Positions 19,604 to 20,000 of a stretch of 20,000 nucleotides of DNA are shown here, in pieces. Under the pieces are notes generated by a model. That model was not told the DNA's origin. It made no database searches and saw only the letters and a list, made by a program, of their open reading frames with translations. Location: contig JAWQFJ010016713.1 of the NCBI GenBank assembly GCA_034096865.1, positions 55,001-75,000 of the forward strand, given 5' to 3'. The DNA comes from Theodoxus fluviatilis. Taxonomy: Eukaryota; Mollusca; Gastropoda; Cycloneritida; Neritidae. How positions within the stretch are numbered: the stretch's first letter is position 1; every line of letters starts with the position of its first letter. A program made the position numbers and the translations under genes.

Positions 19604-20000
19604 GTAGGTGGCTGCTGTGCTGTCCATGCTGTGGGCAAAGTCCTCTACTGCAAACGTAGGTGGCTGCTGTGCTGTCCATGCTGTGGGCAAAGTCCTCTAC
19701 TGCAAACGTAGGTGGCTGTTGTGCTGTCCACGCTGTGGGCAAAGTCCTCTACTGCAAACGTAGGTGGCTGTTGTGCTGTCCACGCTGTGGGCAAAGTCCT
19801 CTACTGCAAACGTAGGTGGCTGCTGTGCTTTCCAAGCTGTGGGCAAAATCCTCTACTGCAAACGTAGGTGGCTGCTGTGCTGTCCATGCTGTGGGCAAAG
19901 TCCTCTACTGCAAACGTAGGTGGCTGCTGTGCTGTCCACGCTGTGTTCAAAGTCCTCTACTGCAAACGTAGGTGGCTGCTGTGCTGTCCACGCTGTGGGC
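19572..20000. repeat. 52-bp tandem array built from an exon end plus its 5' splice site
   Basis: CCACGCTGTGGGCAAAGTCC and CTCTACTGCAAACGTAGGTG followed by GCTGCTGTGCTGT repeat with a 52-base period. The GT of AAACGTAGGT falls at 19604, 19656, 19708, 19760, 19812, 19864, 19916 and 19968, and a ninth unit is cut by the window edge. Variants are few (CATGC/CACGC, GTTGTG, TTTCCAAGC, GTGTTCAAAG). The first unit lies in RAD17 coding sequence and the rest should be intron. Confidence 0.93.

Overview
The window is eukaryotic, from an invertebrate and probably a mollusc (inference). It has GT-AG introns, very heavy micro- and minisatellite content, and fragments of LINE, SINE, hAT and MITE-like elements. 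There are no bacterial-style operons. The species cannot be named from sequence alone.

One host gene runs along the + strand through the whole window: the middle of RAD17, the ATPase of the checkpoint clamp loader. Eight exons were placed by hand at 1619-1696, 2429-2579, 6152-6297, 8436-8488, 10632-10757, 15406-15475, 16808-16913 and 19424-19603. Every intron has GT-AG ends, and the phases (0,1,0,2,2,0,1, then 1 on leaving) join into one open frame of about 303 codons. That frame holds the Walker A loop, a Walker B strand split by intron 3, the sensor-1-like strand and the sensor-2 helix, all in family order. The N-terminal exons lie before the window and the C-terminal exons after it.

Most of the sequence is intron, and most intron is repeat. 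Left to right: a 19/21-bp minisatellite up to the exon 1 acceptor; GT/GA/GT and GGCT microsatellites; a CpG-rich 12-bp satellite starting about ten bases after the exon 2 donor; a 2.1-kb satellite built on a TGTAGCTGTGTATGTTTGTC-like unit; GT repeats; a 659-bp element with 15-bp inverted termini (6910-7568); a 41-bp array; an array of 32 copies of a 29-bp unit with splice-site-like motifs; a tRNA-derived SINE; (CT)n; a fragment of an R2-like retroelement carrying zinc-knuckle and endonuclease regions; a decayed LINE inside (GA)n; 15-bp and 24-bp minisatellites; and GT repeats holding a deleted hAT-like transposon with 13-bp inverted termini.

The most unusual structure is at the right edge. 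The 3' end of exon 8 together with its 5' splice site is tandemly repeated with a 52-bp period, giving at least eight near-identical donors in a row. Other points of interest are the 29-bp array carrying acceptor- and donor-like motifs, and a long (CT)n near the start of intron 5 facing a long (GA)n near its end, which could pair in the pre-mRNA. I see no complete new gene system. The novelty is in how repeats and transposons meet the splice sites of a conserved checkpoint gene.
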